DNA from: Clostridiales bacterium
Lineage (GTDB): Bacteria; Bacillota; Clostridia; Lachnospirales; Lachnospiraceae
Assembly (NCBI GenBank): GCA_019423795.1
Contig: JAHZAT010000066.1
Location: 1 to 19,121, forward strand
Direction of reading: 5' to 3'
Length of the DNA stretch: 19,121 nt
Below are positions 5,918 through 14,455 of this stretch, piece after piece. A program made the translations under genes and the position numbers. Position 1 is the first letter of the stretch. Every line of letters starts with the position of its first letter. The notes below the pieces were generated by a model. It was not told the DNA's origin and did not search any database. It saw only the letters and a program-made list of their open reading frames with translations.

Positions 5918-7285
5918 ATGAAGAAACACAAAAGAAGCACTTTCTCTGGAAAGCTTGGCTTTGTATTATCAGCTGCTGGTGCTTCCGTAGGGCTTGGAAA
6001 CATCTGGAGATTTCCATATCTCGCTGCTAAATATGGCGGTGGAATCTTTTTACTTGTTTATATCATACTTGCACTGACCTTCGGTTACACCTTGATCATG
6101 GCGGAGACTTCTCTTGGACGCATGACAAGAAAAAGCCCTGTTGGAGCATTTGAAAGCTTTGGAAACTCACGTTTTATATCTATTGGTGGTTGGATCAATG
6201 CAATCATTCCGATCCTCATCGTTCCTTATTATTCTGTGATCGGTGGATGGGTGATCAAATACTTGATCGAATATTTTGCCGGACATAGTAAAACTTTAGC
6301 TGGCGATGCTTATTTTACGACATTTATTTCCAATGGGTGGTCTACAGAAATCTGTTTTATCATTTTTACATTATTTACACTTGGTATCATTTACGCCGGT
6401 GTACGAAATGGAATTGAGCGTGTATCAAAATTTATGATGCCGATCCTGATCGTTTTATCACTGATCATCGCTGTGTATTCTGTAACCAGACCAGGTGCTA
6501 TTGAAGGGGTAAAATACTTTCTTGTGCCAAACTTTGATCATTTTTCATGGATGACCGTTGTATCTGCAATGGGACAGATGTTTTATTCTTTATCCATTGC
6601 AATGGGAATATTGATCACATTTGGTTCTTATATGAAGAAAGATACTTCCATTGAAAAATCTACAGAGAATGTTGAGATTTTTGATACTGCGATCGCGATC
6701 ATGGCTGGACTTATGATCATTCCTGCTGTTTTTGCTTTCTCTGGCGGTAATGCCGAAACATTAAAGTCTGGACCTGCCTTAATGTTTATCACAATCCCGA
6801 AAGTTTTTGCAAACATGGGATTTGGAACTGCGATCGGTGTTGTATTTTTCTTATTAGTACTGTTTGCAGCTGTGACAAGTTCGATCGCACTGACAGAAAG
6901 TGCTGTTTCGACGTTCGAAGATGAACTACACTGGAGCCGTAAAAAATCAACTGTGTTCATGGGAATGGTTATGTTACTGCTTGGAACGCTTTCCTGCCTT
7001 GGGTATGGACCTCTTGCGAATTTTAAGATTCTTGGAATGCAATTTCTTGATTTCTTCGATTTCATAACAAACTCTGTGATGATGCCGATTGCCGCGATCG
7101 CAACCTGCCTTCTGGTGTCAAAAGTTGTTGGAGTTGATAAAATAGAAGAAGAAATCAAAAAAGACGGACAGGCATTTCGCCGTAAGAAGATTTTCTGTTT
7201 TATGATCAAATATCTGTGCCCGCTTTTTGCAGCGATCATTTTGATCAGCTCAGTTGCAAATGCTTTTGGAATTATCACAATGTAA
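5918..7285 (+). CDS. Neurotransmitter:sodium symporter (NSS/SNF) family transporter
   Basis: A 455-aa membrane protein with about eleven to twelve hydrophobic helices, typical for bacterial NSS (LeuT-fold) proteins. The family signature lies at the first helix, about residues 18-34 (SAAGASVGLGNIWRFPY), containing the unwound Na+/substrate-binding stretch and the gate Arg of WRFPY. 'KYGGGIFLLVYI' and the later 'VTSSIALTESAVSTFEDE' (TM8 region) are also typical. It probably imports an amino acid or related amine with Na+; the substrate cannot be told from sequence. The ATG follows AAAGGAG (5901-5907) with a 10-base spacer. It is divergent from the glycine-riboswitch symporter and ends at a strong terminator. 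Confidence 0.95.
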   Translation: MKKHKRSTFSGKLGFVLSAAGASVGLGNIWRFPYLAAKYGGGIFLLVYIILALTFGYTLIMAETSLGRMTRKSPVGAFESFGNSRFISIGGWINAIIPILIVPYYSVIGGWVIKYLIEYFAGHSKTLAGDAYFTTFISNGWSTEICFIIFTLFTLGIIYAGVRNGIERVSKFMMPILIVLSLIIAVYSVTRPGAIEGVKYFLVPNFDHFSWMTVVSAMGQMFYSLSIAMGILITFGSYMKKDTSIEKSTENVEIFDTAIAIMAGLMIIPAVFAFSGGNAETLKSGPALMFITIPKVFANMGFGTAIGVVFFLLVLFAAVTSSIALTESAVSTFEDELHWSRKKSTVFMGMVMLLLGTLSCLGYGPLANFKILGMQFLDFFDFITNSVMMPIAAIATCLLVSKVVGVDKIEEEIKKDGQAFRRKKIFCFMIKYLCPLFAAIILISSVANAFGIITM

Positions 7286-7305
7286 TTTCATATATGTGTA
7301 CTACT

Positions 7306-7343
7306 ATAAAAAGGATGGCTGATTTCTCAGCCATCCTTTTTAT
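7306..7343. terminator. Bidirectional terminator between the convergent NSS gene and purD
   Basis: A perfect 17-bp inverted repeat (arms 7306-7322 and 7327-7343, core AAGGATGGCTGA / TCAGCCATCCTT) with a TTTC loop. A-tracts on one side and T-tracts on the other give a T-run after the stem on both strands. It is 20 bases past the NSS stop and 18 bases past the purD stop. Confidence 0.92.
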
Positions 7344-7361
7344 ATGATCATCCTTTAAAGA

Positions 7362-8633
7362 TTATGCTTCATCAATTGCTTTTCCGATGTCATTTCTCTT
7401 ATATTTGTTTGCAAAATCAATCCATTCTGTTGCTTTGTAAGCATTTGCTCTTGCAGCCTTTAGATTTTCTCCTTTTGCTACAACACCTAAGACACGTCCT
7501 CCATTTGTCACGATCTTATCACCATCAAACTTTGTTCCAGCGTGGAATACATAATATCCATCTTTGTCTTTGAATGTATCTAATCCTTTGATTTCGAATC
7601 CTTTATCGTATTTCTCTGGATATCCGTCAGATGCTAAAACAACGCATACTGCTGCATTATCTTCAAATTCCAATTCTACATCAGATAATTTTCCATCAAT
7701 GCAGGCTTCCATCACGTCGATGATATCGTTCTTCATTCTTGGAAGAACAACCTGTGCTTCTGGATCTCCAAAACGTGCATTGTATTCTAAGACTTTTGGT
7801 CCGTCTTCTGTGATCATCAATCCTGTAAATAAGATTCCTGTAAATGGTCTTCCCTCAGAAGCCATCGCATCGATCGTTGACTGATAGACATATTTTTCAC
7901 AGAATGCTTCTACTTCATCATTGTAGAATGGACTTGGAGAGAATGTTCCCATTCCTCCTGTGTTAAGTCCCTGATCTCCATCTTTAGCACGTTTATGGTC
8001 CTGTGCGGATGTCATACATTTGATCGTTTTTCCATCACAGAATGCCAGAACAGATACTTCTCTTCCTGTCATAAACTCTTCAATAACGATTTCATTACCA
8101 GCATCGCCAAACTGTTTGTCAAGCATTAATGTCTTAACACCTTCTTTAGCTTCTTCTAATGTGTTACAGATCAATACACCTTTTCCAAGTGCTAATCCAT
8201 CCGCTTTTAATACGATTGGCATCTTAGCTGTTTCTAAATATTTGATAGCTTCATCTGGATCTGTAAAATTCTCATATGCAGCCGTTGGAATCTTATATTT
8301 CTTCATCAGATCTTTAGAAAATGCTTTGGAACCTTCGATGATCGCTGCATTCTTTCTTGGTCCAAAAACACGCAGTCCTTCTGATTCAAATGCATCGACA
8401 ACACCACCAACTAATGGATCATCCATTCCAATGATCGTAAGATCAATTGCATTTTCTTTCGCAAATGCAACCAGTTTATCGAATTCCATTGCTTTGATAT
8501 TTACACATTCCGCAAATTCAGCAATTCCTGCATTTCCTGGTGCACAATAAATCTTGTCTACTTTTGGGCTTTTAGCGACAGACCATGCGATCGCGTGTTC
8601 TCTTCCACCGCTTCCTACGATTAAAACTTTCAT
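7362..8633 (-). CDS. purD: Phosphoribosylamine-glycine ligase (GAR synthetase)
   Basis: Catalyses ATP-dependent joining of glycine to phosphoribosylamine, the second step of purine synthesis. At 423 aa it has the normal length for monofunctional PurD. The N-terminal domain begins MKVLIVGSGGREHAIAW with the Gly-rich loop. An ATP-grasp domain follows, with VLKADGLALGKGV (141-153), the HKR...GLNTGGMG segment (213-229) and the metal/ATP-binding EYNARFGDPEAQ (283-294). It is the last gene of the pur group, 33 bases after purN, and ends at the terminator at 7306-7343. The start ATG has AGAAAGGA 8 bases upstream. Confidence 0.98.
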   Translation of the reverse strand: MKVLIVGSGGREHAIAWSVAKSPKVDKIYCAPGNAGIAEFAECVNIKAMEFDKLVAFAKENAIDLTIIGMDDPLVGGVVDAFESEGLRVFGPRKNAAIIEGSKAFSKDLMKKYKIPTAAYENFTDPDEAIKYLETAKMPIVLKADGLALGKGVLICNTLEEAKEGVKTLMLDKQFGDAGNEIVIEEFMTGREVSVLAFCDGKTIKCMTSAQDHKRAKDGDQGLNTGGMGTFSPSPFYNDEVEAFCEKYVYQSTIDAMASEGRPFTGILFTGLMITEDGPKVLEYNARFGDPEAQVVLPRMKNDIIDVMEACIDGKLSDVELEFEDNAAVCVVLASDGYPEKYDKGFEIKGLDTFKDKDGYYVFHAGTKFDGDKIVTNGGRVLGVVAKGENLKAARANAYKATEWIDFANKYKRNDIGKAIDEA

Positions 8634-8666
8634 CTTTCATTTCCTTTCTTTCGTGATCTGAATGAT

Positions 8667-9290
8667 TTATAGATAAATGACTTTTCCTTCTTCGACTTTG
8701 ATCCTTCCATTAGCAATGTCATCAATGGCTTTCGGCATAATAACCCATTCTGCCTGCTCCATGATTCTTCGCTGAAGAACTTCTGGAGTATCTCCCTGTT
8801 TGATCTCTACTGCCTTCTGGGCAATGATCGGACCTGTATCCGTTCCTTCATCGACAAAATGAACGGTTGCTCCAGAAACTTTAACTCCCCTTGCCAAGGC
8901 TTTCTCATGAACCTTCAATCCATAATAGCCTGTTCCGCAAAATGATGGGATCAATGATGGGTGAATATTGATGATCCTGTTTTCAAATTCATGAATGATC
9001 TTCTCCGGAATCACAACCAAGCATCCCGCAAGAACGATCAGATCAATCTTACGGTCTACAAGCTCGTTATACAATGCTTTGTTAAATAAATCTCTTGTCT
9101 CAAAATCTTTGGGAGAAAGTGCAACTGCTTCAATATCATGTTTCTTCGCACGCTCAAGTGCATATGCATTCTTATTATTGCTGATCACAATATCAATCTT
9201 CGTATTTGTAATGCTTCCATTCTCGATTCCATCGATAATGGCCTGAAGGTTTGTTCCTCCTCCGGAAACAAGTACTGCCACTTTTAGCAT
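8667..9290 (-). CDS. purN: Phosphoribosylglycinamide formyltransferase (GAR transformylase)
   Basis: Transfers a formyl group from 10-formyl-tetrahydrofolate to GAR, the third purine step. At 207 aa it is normal for PurN. Visible are the N-terminal phosphate-binding 'VLVSGGGTNLQAIID' (6-20) and the catalytic triad region: Asn108 and His110 in INIHPSLIPSF, and Asp151 in HFVDEGTDTGPII. The 'GTGYYGLKVHEKAL' segment matches the Firmicute form. It overlaps the purM stop by 7 bases; its AAGGAG site lies inside the end of purM, so translation is probably coupled. Confidence 0.98.
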   Translation of the reverse strand: MLKVAVLVSGGGTNLQAIIDGIENGSITNTKIDIVISNNKNAYALERAKKHDIEAVALSPKDFETRDLFNKALYNELVDRKIDLIVLAGCLVVIPEKIIHEFENRIINIHPSLIPSFCGTGYYGLKVHEKALARGVKVSGATVHFVDEGTDTGPIIAQKAVEIKQGDTPEVLQRRIMEQAEWVIMPKAIDDIANGRIKVEEGKVIYL

Positions 9291-10309
9291 AAAGTAACTC
9301 CTTTTTCTCCAGCTTCCATATGCCCTACGATATATGGTGTATCTCCTGCTGCTTTGATCGCTTCCATTGTTTTGTCAACATCTTCTTTATCAACCGCAAC
9401 AACCATTCCAAGTCCCATATTGAATGTGTTGTACATCATCTCTTCTGCGATATCTCCTTCTTTGGCAAGAAGTTTAAAGATTGCTGGTACTTCATAGCTG
9501 TCTTTCTTCACAACTGCTTTCATTCCTTCTGGAAGCATACGTGGGATATTCTCATAGAATCCACCACCTGTGATATGACTGCATGCTTTAACTGTAACTC
9601 CTGCATCTTTCACACTCTTTAATGCTTTTACATAGATTCTTGTCGGAGCAAGTAATGCTTCTCCTAATGTTTTTCCTAATTCATCATAATATGTATTTAA
9701 AGATTCTTTACTCATATCAAATACTTTTCTTACTAAAGAGAATCCGTTGCTGTGAACTCCTGTAGATGCCATACCGATCAAGACATCTCCATCTTTTAAG
9801 TTTTCTCCTGTGATCAGGTCTTTTCTGTCACATACACCAACTGCAAATCCTGCAAGGTCATAGTCTTCTTCTGGCATAAGTCCTGGATGTTCTGCTGTCT
9901 CTCCACCGATCAAGGCTGCATCTGACTGTACACATCCTTCTGCTACACCGCTTACGATCTCAGCGATCTTTTCAGGATAGTTTTTACCGCAGGCAATATA
10001 GTCTAAGAAGAACAGAGGTTCTCCTCCTGCACATGCAATATCATTTACACACATAGCAACTGCATCGATACCGATCGTATCATGTTTATCAAGGATCATT
10101 GCAAGTTTTACTTTTGTTCCACATCCATCAGTTCCTGAAAGTAAGACTGGATCATCCATATCTTTGATCTTCTTTAAAGAAAATGCTCCGGAAAATCCTC
10201 CTAATCCACCAAGTACCTCTTCTCTCATGGTTCTCTTTACGTGTTCTTTCATCAGTTCTACAGATTTGTATCCTGCTTCAATATCCACGCCTGCTTTCTT
10301 GTAATCCAT
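9284..10309 (-). CDS. purM: Phosphoribosylformylglycinamidine cyclo-ligase (AIR synthetase)
   Basis: Closes the imidazole ring of FGAM to give AIR, using ATP. At 341 aa it is the standard length. Family motifs: 'SGTDGCGTKVKLA' (58-70), 'DAVAMCVNDIACAGGEPLF' (82-100) and the central 'IGGETAEHPG', all ATP/substrate-binding signatures of the PurM fold, plus 'HITGGGFYENIPR' in the C-terminal domain. The start has AGGAGG about 9 bases upstream, 18 bases after the amidase stop. The purN start overlaps its end. Confidence 0.98.
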   Translation of the reverse strand: MDYKKAGVDIEAGYKSVELMKEHVKRTMREEVLGGLGGFSGAFSLKKIKDMDDPVLLSGTDGCGTKVKLAMILDKHDTIGIDAVAMCVNDIACAGGEPLFFLDYIACGKNYPEKIAEIVSGVAEGCVQSDAALIGGETAEHPGLMPEEDYDLAGFAVGVCDRKDLITGENLKDGDVLIGMASTGVHSNGFSLVRKVFDMSKESLNTYYDELGKTLGEALLAPTRIYVKALKSVKDAGVTVKACSHITGGGFYENIPRMLPEGMKAVVKKDSYEVPAIFKLLAKEGDIAEEMMYNTFNMGLGMVVAVDKEDVDKTMEAIKAAGDTPYIVGHMEAGEKGVTLC

Positions 10310-10327
10310 TGTTACTTTTCCTCCTGA

Positions 10328-11038
10328 TTATTTAAAATATTGATCAATACCATTTGCAATGCCGTCTACCATCTTCTTCTGTGTCTGCTTCTTCTGCATC
10401 TGTTTATCTTCGGTCTTATTTGTCATAAATCCCATCTCTATCAGTGCCACTGGAATCTTACTCCAGTTTGTTCCTGTAAGATCGTCACGTTTTGATAAAC
10501 CACGTTTCTTGAATTTGGTTGACTTACAATAACTGTCCAGTATATTCTTTGAGAGTTTTTTACTCTTCTTGCTTAATTTTGCTACATAAGGATTCTGCTG
10601 TGATGGGTATAGCACAGAAACACCACGAACATTCGCTGATGCTGCATCCGCATGCAGTCTGATACAGATATCAGCACCACTTTTATTTGCACGGATCGCT
10701 CTTTGCTTATTGCTAATGTTTACATTCTGTTTTCTTCTTATCATATACACATCATAACCGCGTTTCTTTAACTCTTTCTCAAGCTTTAATGCAATCTGCA
10801 GAGTTAATTTGGATTCTGGTACTTTCGTTTTGACTCCCTGCGTTCCGTATGCTACTTTGGGTTTACGCATCTTCGCGCCCGGTCCGATAGGTTCTGTCTT
10901 ACTGTTTCCCTTTCCCTGGTGTCCTGCATCAATTGCAATCTTGTATGTCTTCTTTGTTTTTGCTGCACTTACTGGAAAACTTCCTGTAACTGCAACCATA
11001 CATACGCATAAAAACGCTGCAAGAATCTTCTTATTCAT
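10328..11038 (-). CDS. Secreted N-acetylmuramoyl-L-alanine amidase (Amidase_3)
   Basis: Zinc hydrolase that cleaves the amide bond between MurNAc and the stem peptide of peptidoglycan. The 236-aa product begins MNKKILAAFLCVCM with a typical signal peptide and a likely signal peptidase I site after PVSA (about residue 25). The Amidase_3 ligands are visible: His40 (DAGHQG), Glu75 (VPESK), His129 (RLHAD) and catalytic Glu201 (IEMGFMTN). There is no SPOR or other wall-binding domain. The C-terminal region is Lys-rich and may bind wall polymers electrostatically. An upstream TTG at 11062 is possible, but the ATG at 11038 fits the signal peptide. It overlaps the end of purE by 8 bases with only a weak ribosome site, suggesting coupled translation. 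It is out of place metabolically within a purine operon. Confidence 0.9.
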   Translation of the reverse strand: MNKKILAAFLCVCMVAVTGSFPVSAAKTKKTYKIAIDAGHQGKGNSKTEPIGPGAKMRKPKVAYGTQGVKTKVPESKLTLQIALKLEKELKKRGYDVYMIRRKQNVNISNKQRAIRANKSGADICIRLHADAASANVRGVSVLYPSQQNPYVAKLSKKSKKLSKNILDSYCKSTKFKKRGLSKRDDLTGTNWSKIPVALIEMGFMTNKTEDKQMQKKQTQKKMVDGIANGIDQYFK

Positions 11039-11534
11039 AATCTTTGTATCCAACTTTGTCAAGTTTCTCTGCTTTCTCTACAACTGACTGTTTCATCTCT
11101 TCGCTGTAAGCTTCTAATTTCTCAAGTAATTTCTCGTCTGATGTTGCAAGGATCTTCGCTGCAAGGATTCCTGCATTAAGTCCTCCATTGATCGCTACAG
11201 TCGCTACTGGTATTCCAGATGGCATCTGTACGATAGAATATAAAGAATCAACACCACCGAGGTCGGAAGTCTTCATCGGAATACCGATAACTGGCATTGG
11301 GAATAAAGCTGCACACATACCTGGAAGATGTGCTGCCTTTCCAGCACCTGCAATGATCACTTTCACTCCACGGTCCTTCGCACCTTTTGCCCACTCAAAG
11401 AAAATATCTGGTTCTCTGTGTGCGGAAATGATCGTCATCTCAAAATCGATCCCCATCTGATCTAAAAACTCTGCTGCTTTTTTCATGATAGGCATATCAG
11501 AATCGCTGCCCATTACAATTGCTACTTTTGCCAT
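11031..11534 (-). CDS. purE: N5-carboxyaminoimidazole ribonucleotide mutase (class I PurE)
   Basis: Interconverts N5-CAIR and CAIR in purine synthesis. At 167 aa it has the usual PurE length. Signatures: GSDSDMPIMKKA (9-20), SAHREPD (37-43) and AGAGKAAHLPGM (62-73), followed by VIGIPM. The SAHR form points to class I, which normally works with PurK; purK is not in this window. The ATG follows AAGGAG with a 7-base spacer. It is preceded by a good promoter inside the aminopeptidase gene, and its last codons overlap the amidase start. Confidence 0.97.
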   Translation of the reverse strand: MAKVAIVMGSDSDMPIMKKAAEFLDQMGIDFEMTIISAHREPDIFFEWAKGAKDRGVKVIIAGAGKAAHLPGMCAALFPMPVIGIPMKTSDLGGVDSLYSIVQMPSGIPVATVAINGGLNAGILAAKILATSDEKLLEKLEAYSEEMKQSVVEKAEKLDKVGYKDYE

Positions 11535-11598
11535 GTTCTTTCTCCTTATCTTATGAAATTAACAAAAACTTCCCTTTCAGGATTTTATCTTTCTTATC

Positions 11599-11627
11599 AT
11601 TGTACTGATTTAACCGATTTCCGTCAA
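11599..11627 (-). promoter_or_regulatory. Internal promoter for purE-amidase-purMND
   Basis: On the minus strand, TTGACG (11627-11622) and TACAAT (11604-11599) are exactly 17 bases apart and differ from consensus at one base each. The -35 and part of the spacer lie in the last codons of the M29 aminopeptidase gene. The transcript would start near 11592 with a leader of about 58 bases. I see no purine riboswitch or clear attenuator in that leader. Confidence 0.7.
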
Positions 11628-13622
11628 TGGTTCATTTAATGTTTCTGTACCAGAAAGTACAAATTTACCATCTTTGATCAGTAAAATCTCATCTCCGCCA
11701 AGGGTGATCGCACAAATAGAATCCAGTTCTTCATATGGAATCGTAATATCTGTGTGACACTGGAAATACTCGCCTTCTTTGGAACGTTCGTTATATTTTG
11801 CAACAATTTCTTTGCCGTCCGGATTGTGAACTTCAGTTTCTTCACAATGACTGTAGCAAGTATCTCCCACTGCAAAATGAGGTCCCATCTTCTCAACGAT
11901 CAGGATTGGAAGCTGATATAAGATATCATATGTCTTCGCCATCACATATGCTGTTGTGTTTGTTCCGATCGCAAACTCGCCCATTGGGAGCGTATCTCTG
12001 TTATATAAGAGATTCTCTTTGATAAATGCCTTATTTTCTTCCTCTGTTTTAAAGTTTTTGCATGTATATTCAGAAATCATTCCATCTTTAAAAGTAATTT
12101 CAAGGTCAATGAATTTCAGATCATTTAAATAGACTTCTCCAATATGCAGTACTCCATTGGTCCCTGTTAATTTTGGTGAGGTAAACACTTCTCCAACTGG
12201 AATATTGACATCTGCAAGGCAGTTTTCAAAATTCGTTTCTTTGGATGGGTCATCCATCTCATGCATCGCTACGTATAGGTCGGTCTTATTCTTTCCTTTT
12301 CCTTTGACATGAACTTCCACTGCCTGATCCAGAGCATCGATCAAATGCTGCTGAATCTGTCTGTATTTGTCTTTATCCAATGTATTAACTTTCACAACTT
12401 CTTTAAAAATCTCTTCAAAGTTATCCCCGATCTCAGGAATTGGATATGCAATGATCGTAAAGCTCCTCTGCTCTGGTTTGATATACTGATTCATGATCTC
12501 AGACGCTTTGATCTGGAATTCTACAGAAAGCTCTTGTTGCTTCTTGCTTAATTTTAAATTTTCTTCTTTATTCTCTGGTAAAAAAGGTATTTCCCCAAAT
12601 GTTTCCATACAAGCTGGTCCAGCAAACACATACGCTTCTTCTTTATAATGTTCATATGCATTATGATAACATTCTAATTTGTGTTTCATAAAACGATTAT
12701 CAAAGAATATCGCCTGATCATATCTGTGGTCATATTCATACTGTGGGTTTGGAGAAGATGAAACATAACCAATCTTATGAAGTCCTCGTGTTAAAACAGA
12801 TACGCCACTTCTATAGATGATCGGTGCAAGCCCAATTTCTGAGAATAAACGAACTGCCTCTCTGACAACTGGTTCAAATCCGATCGTATAACGGATATTA
12901 ACACTTCGTTTTGGACTCATATCAATGTTATTGATGATAAATCCTTCATGAAATCCATCAACATATGTTTTGGCCATTGCTGTGATCTCTTCTTGTGGCA
13001 ATTTATTTAAAAACTTTAAAGTATCAATTTCATTTTCGGAAATATATTCTCCATATTGATACAAAATATCTGGATCACTGAGATCAGATTCCATCACGAT
13101 CTTTGTTGCAAAATCAAGTTCTGGGTCTAACTGTTCTCTGATTCTGTACTCAAAAACATCCTCGCTGTAATCTCTCATATGATCAAAAACAATATGCTTG
13201 ATCTTCTGCGGATGTTCTTCTCCTGATAAAAATAAATTGCTGATTTCCAAGAACAATTCATTGTTGATCACAAGGTCAAACAGTCTTCCTTCGATCGCAT
13301 AGATAAATCCACTGCGCATCTCTGCATATAAAAATGCGAAGATCTGACCATACTCTTTTCCAAACTTTTCTGTACAAAATTCTGGATTCCCAAAACTATG
13401 TGCATATTGTTCCTGGCTGATCTCTTCATACCATATTCTATTCCACTGTTTTAACTGTTCTAATGTCCTCTCTTTGGTATCGTAAATCTCATTTACATAT
13501 AATAAAAGATCTGCCATTTTAGAAAAATATGAAGAAAATTCTCTTGTTTCTTCTACATCTTTCTTTAATTCTAACAGTGCGATCTTATTTAATTCATGTC
13601 TTTCTGATAACATTGTATTCAA
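11610..13622 (-). CDS. M29 family aminopeptidase with long N-terminal extension
   Basis: A 670-aa protein whose C-terminal part (about 230-670) matches the M29 (aminopeptidase T/AmpS/PepS) metallopeptidases. The ligand-bearing motifs are visible: Glu478 (VGEVFTSP), Glu549 (GEFAIGTN), His582 with nearby Tyr590 (GPHFAVG...CYSH), and His623/Asp625 (QCHTD). It should release N-terminal amino acids from peptides in the cytoplasm using two metal ions. Typical M29 enzymes are about 410 aa; residues 1-230 are an extra, acidic, helical region of unknown role. The start is TTG at 13622, favoured because AAAGGA is 9 bases away; the ATG at 13613 is 18 bases away. It is 21 bases after the small membrane gene, and its 3' end holds the purE promoter. 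Confidence 0.88.
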   Translation of the reverse strand: MNTMLSERHELNKIALLELKKDVEETREFSSYFSKMADLLLYVNEIYDTKERTLEQLKQWNRIWYEEISQEQYAHSFGNPEFCTEKFGKEYGQIFAFLYAEMRSGFIYAIEGRLFDLVINNELFLEISNLFLSGEEHPQKIKHIVFDHMRDYSEDVFEYRIREQLDPELDFATKIVMESDLSDPDILYQYGEYISENEIDTLKFLNKLPQEEITAMAKTYVDGFHEGFIINNIDMSPKRSVNIRYTIGFEPVVREAVRLFSEIGLAPIIYRSGVSVLTRGLHKIGYVSSSPNPQYEYDHRYDQAIFFDNRFMKHKLECYHNAYEHYKEEAYVFAGPACMETFGEIPFLPENKEENLKLSKKQQELSVEFQIKASEIMNQYIKPEQRSFTIIAYPIPEIGDNFEEIFKEVVKVNTLDKDKYRQIQQHLIDALDQAVEVHVKGKGKNKTDLYVAMHEMDDPSKETNFENCLADVNIPVGEVFTSPKLTGTNGVLHIGEVYLNDLKFIDLEITFKDGMISEYTCKNFKTEEENKAFIKENLLYNRDTLPMGEFAIGTNTTAYVMAKTYDILYQLPILIVEKMGPHFAVGDTCYSHCEETEVHNPDGKEIVAKYNERSKEGEYFQCHTDITIPYEELDSICAITLGGDEILLIKDGKFVLSGTETLNEPLTEIG

Positions 13623-13643
13623 GTCATCTCTTCCTTTCTTTAC

Positions 13644-13982
13644 TTAGATCATTGCAATTATTCCAATCACAAAAATGATCACAGATACTGCCAGCACAAT
13701 TCCGTTGCAAGTACATCCAATGATCTTCCATTTCATCACTGCTGCGGTATCTTTCATACTTTGTATTCCAAAATATAATCCTATAGCTGATACTACCAGC
13801 AAGATCCATCCTCCAGCTCCACTTAATGGACTACTTGTTCCTCCTGTCTTTATGGAACCGAAAAGCAGCAGGTAATATCCAATGATCCCTGCTGCTCCTA
13901 AAATCACAGAAACAATTGATTCCCGTGAAATAATCTTGTCAGATGGACGATATGCAAATGTTTTTCTTTTGTTTCTCTTCAT
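13644..13982 (-). CDS. Small polytopic membrane protein (DUF6142-like), function unknown
   Basis: A 112-aa protein with a basic N-terminus (MKRNKRKTFAYRPSDK) followed by about three hydrophobic helices (near residues 22-43, 55-73 and 86-111). The pattern 'R.SIVSVILG...G...' then Gly/Ser loop then helix with 'AIGLYFGIQSMKD' resembles small Lachnospiraceae membrane proteins grouped as DUF6142; this is from memory and not certain. Its ATG overlaps the VanZ-like stop by four bases (ATGA) and has GAGGG about 7 bases upstream, so translation is coupled. No function can be proposed beyond membrane location. Confidence 0.75.
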   Translation of the reverse strand: MKRNKRKTFAYRPSDKIISRESIVSVILGAAGIIGYYLLLFGSIKTGGTSSPLSGAGGWILLVVSAIGLYFGIQSMKDTAAVMKWKIIGCTCNGIVLAVSVIIFVIGIIAMI

Positions 13983-14455
13983 TTTGCCGCCCTCTTTCTG
14001 TTATATAAATCATATACTGCTACTACGACCCTGTATATCATATACCCGATCAATCCACCAACCGTATTCATCAGAAGATCATCTACATCAAATACCCCTA
14101 CTTTCATGATCAATTGACTTGTCTCGATCACTAAACTAAAAAAGGAAGTTGCAAACACTGCACGAAAAAATGCCTTTTTCTTATTGATCACGATCGGGAT
14201 CATAAAACCAAATGGACTGAATGCAAAAATATTTCCAAACAGATTTGTGACCACTGCTTCGGTGGACAAAAGATGTCTGTATGTCCAGAACCTGTTGATT
14301 TCTTTGAATAAAATTAAGTTCATATGGGAAGTATCATATCCTGTATCCCTCCCATATCGTTCACTCAATAATACAAAATAAAATATAACTATGATATAAA
14401 GATAAAATATAACTTTTATTCCTCGTCTGGCTAACTTCTTTTTCTCAACCGTCAC
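13979..14455 (-). CDS. VanZ family membrane protein
   Basis: A 158-aa membrane protein with about four hydrophobic helices. The VanZ-like pattern is clear: 'NLFGNIFAFSPFGFMIP' in the middle, then 'SLVIETSQLIM' and 'VDDLLMNTVGGLIGY'. The founding member, VanZ, gives low-level teicoplanin resistance, but most chromosomal family members have no proven role, so no resistance claim is made. An ATG at 14464 sits directly on the AAGGA ribosome site. The GTG at 14455 has an ideal 8-base spacer and is chosen here. It begins inside the tightly packed pyr cluster right after pyrE and is coupled to the next membrane protein. Confidence 0.85.
   Translation of the reverse strand: MTVEKKKLARRGIKVIFYLYIIVIFYFVLLSERYGRDTGYDTSHMNLILFKEINRFWTYRHLLSTEAVVTNLFGNIFAFSPFGFMIPIVINKKKAFFRAVFATSFFSLVIETSQLIMKVGVFDVDDLLMNTVGGLIGYMIYRVVVAVYDLYNRKRAAK

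Noticed and set aside
6628..7278. 216-aa minus-strand reading frame opposite the NSS gene
   Set aside because: Antisense shadow of a well-supported transporter gene; Ser/Ile-rich sequence with no recognisable domain and no ribosome site.
8020..8550. 176-aa plus-strand reading frame opposite purD
   Set aside because: Antisense shadow; Ser/Pro/Asn-rich composition is what reverse-complemented AT-rich coding sequence gives.
11545..11580. Possible terminator between the aminopeptidase and purE
   Set aside because: Only a weak TGAAA/TTTCA inverted repeat with an A/T-rich middle; no stable stem followed by a T-run, so not called.
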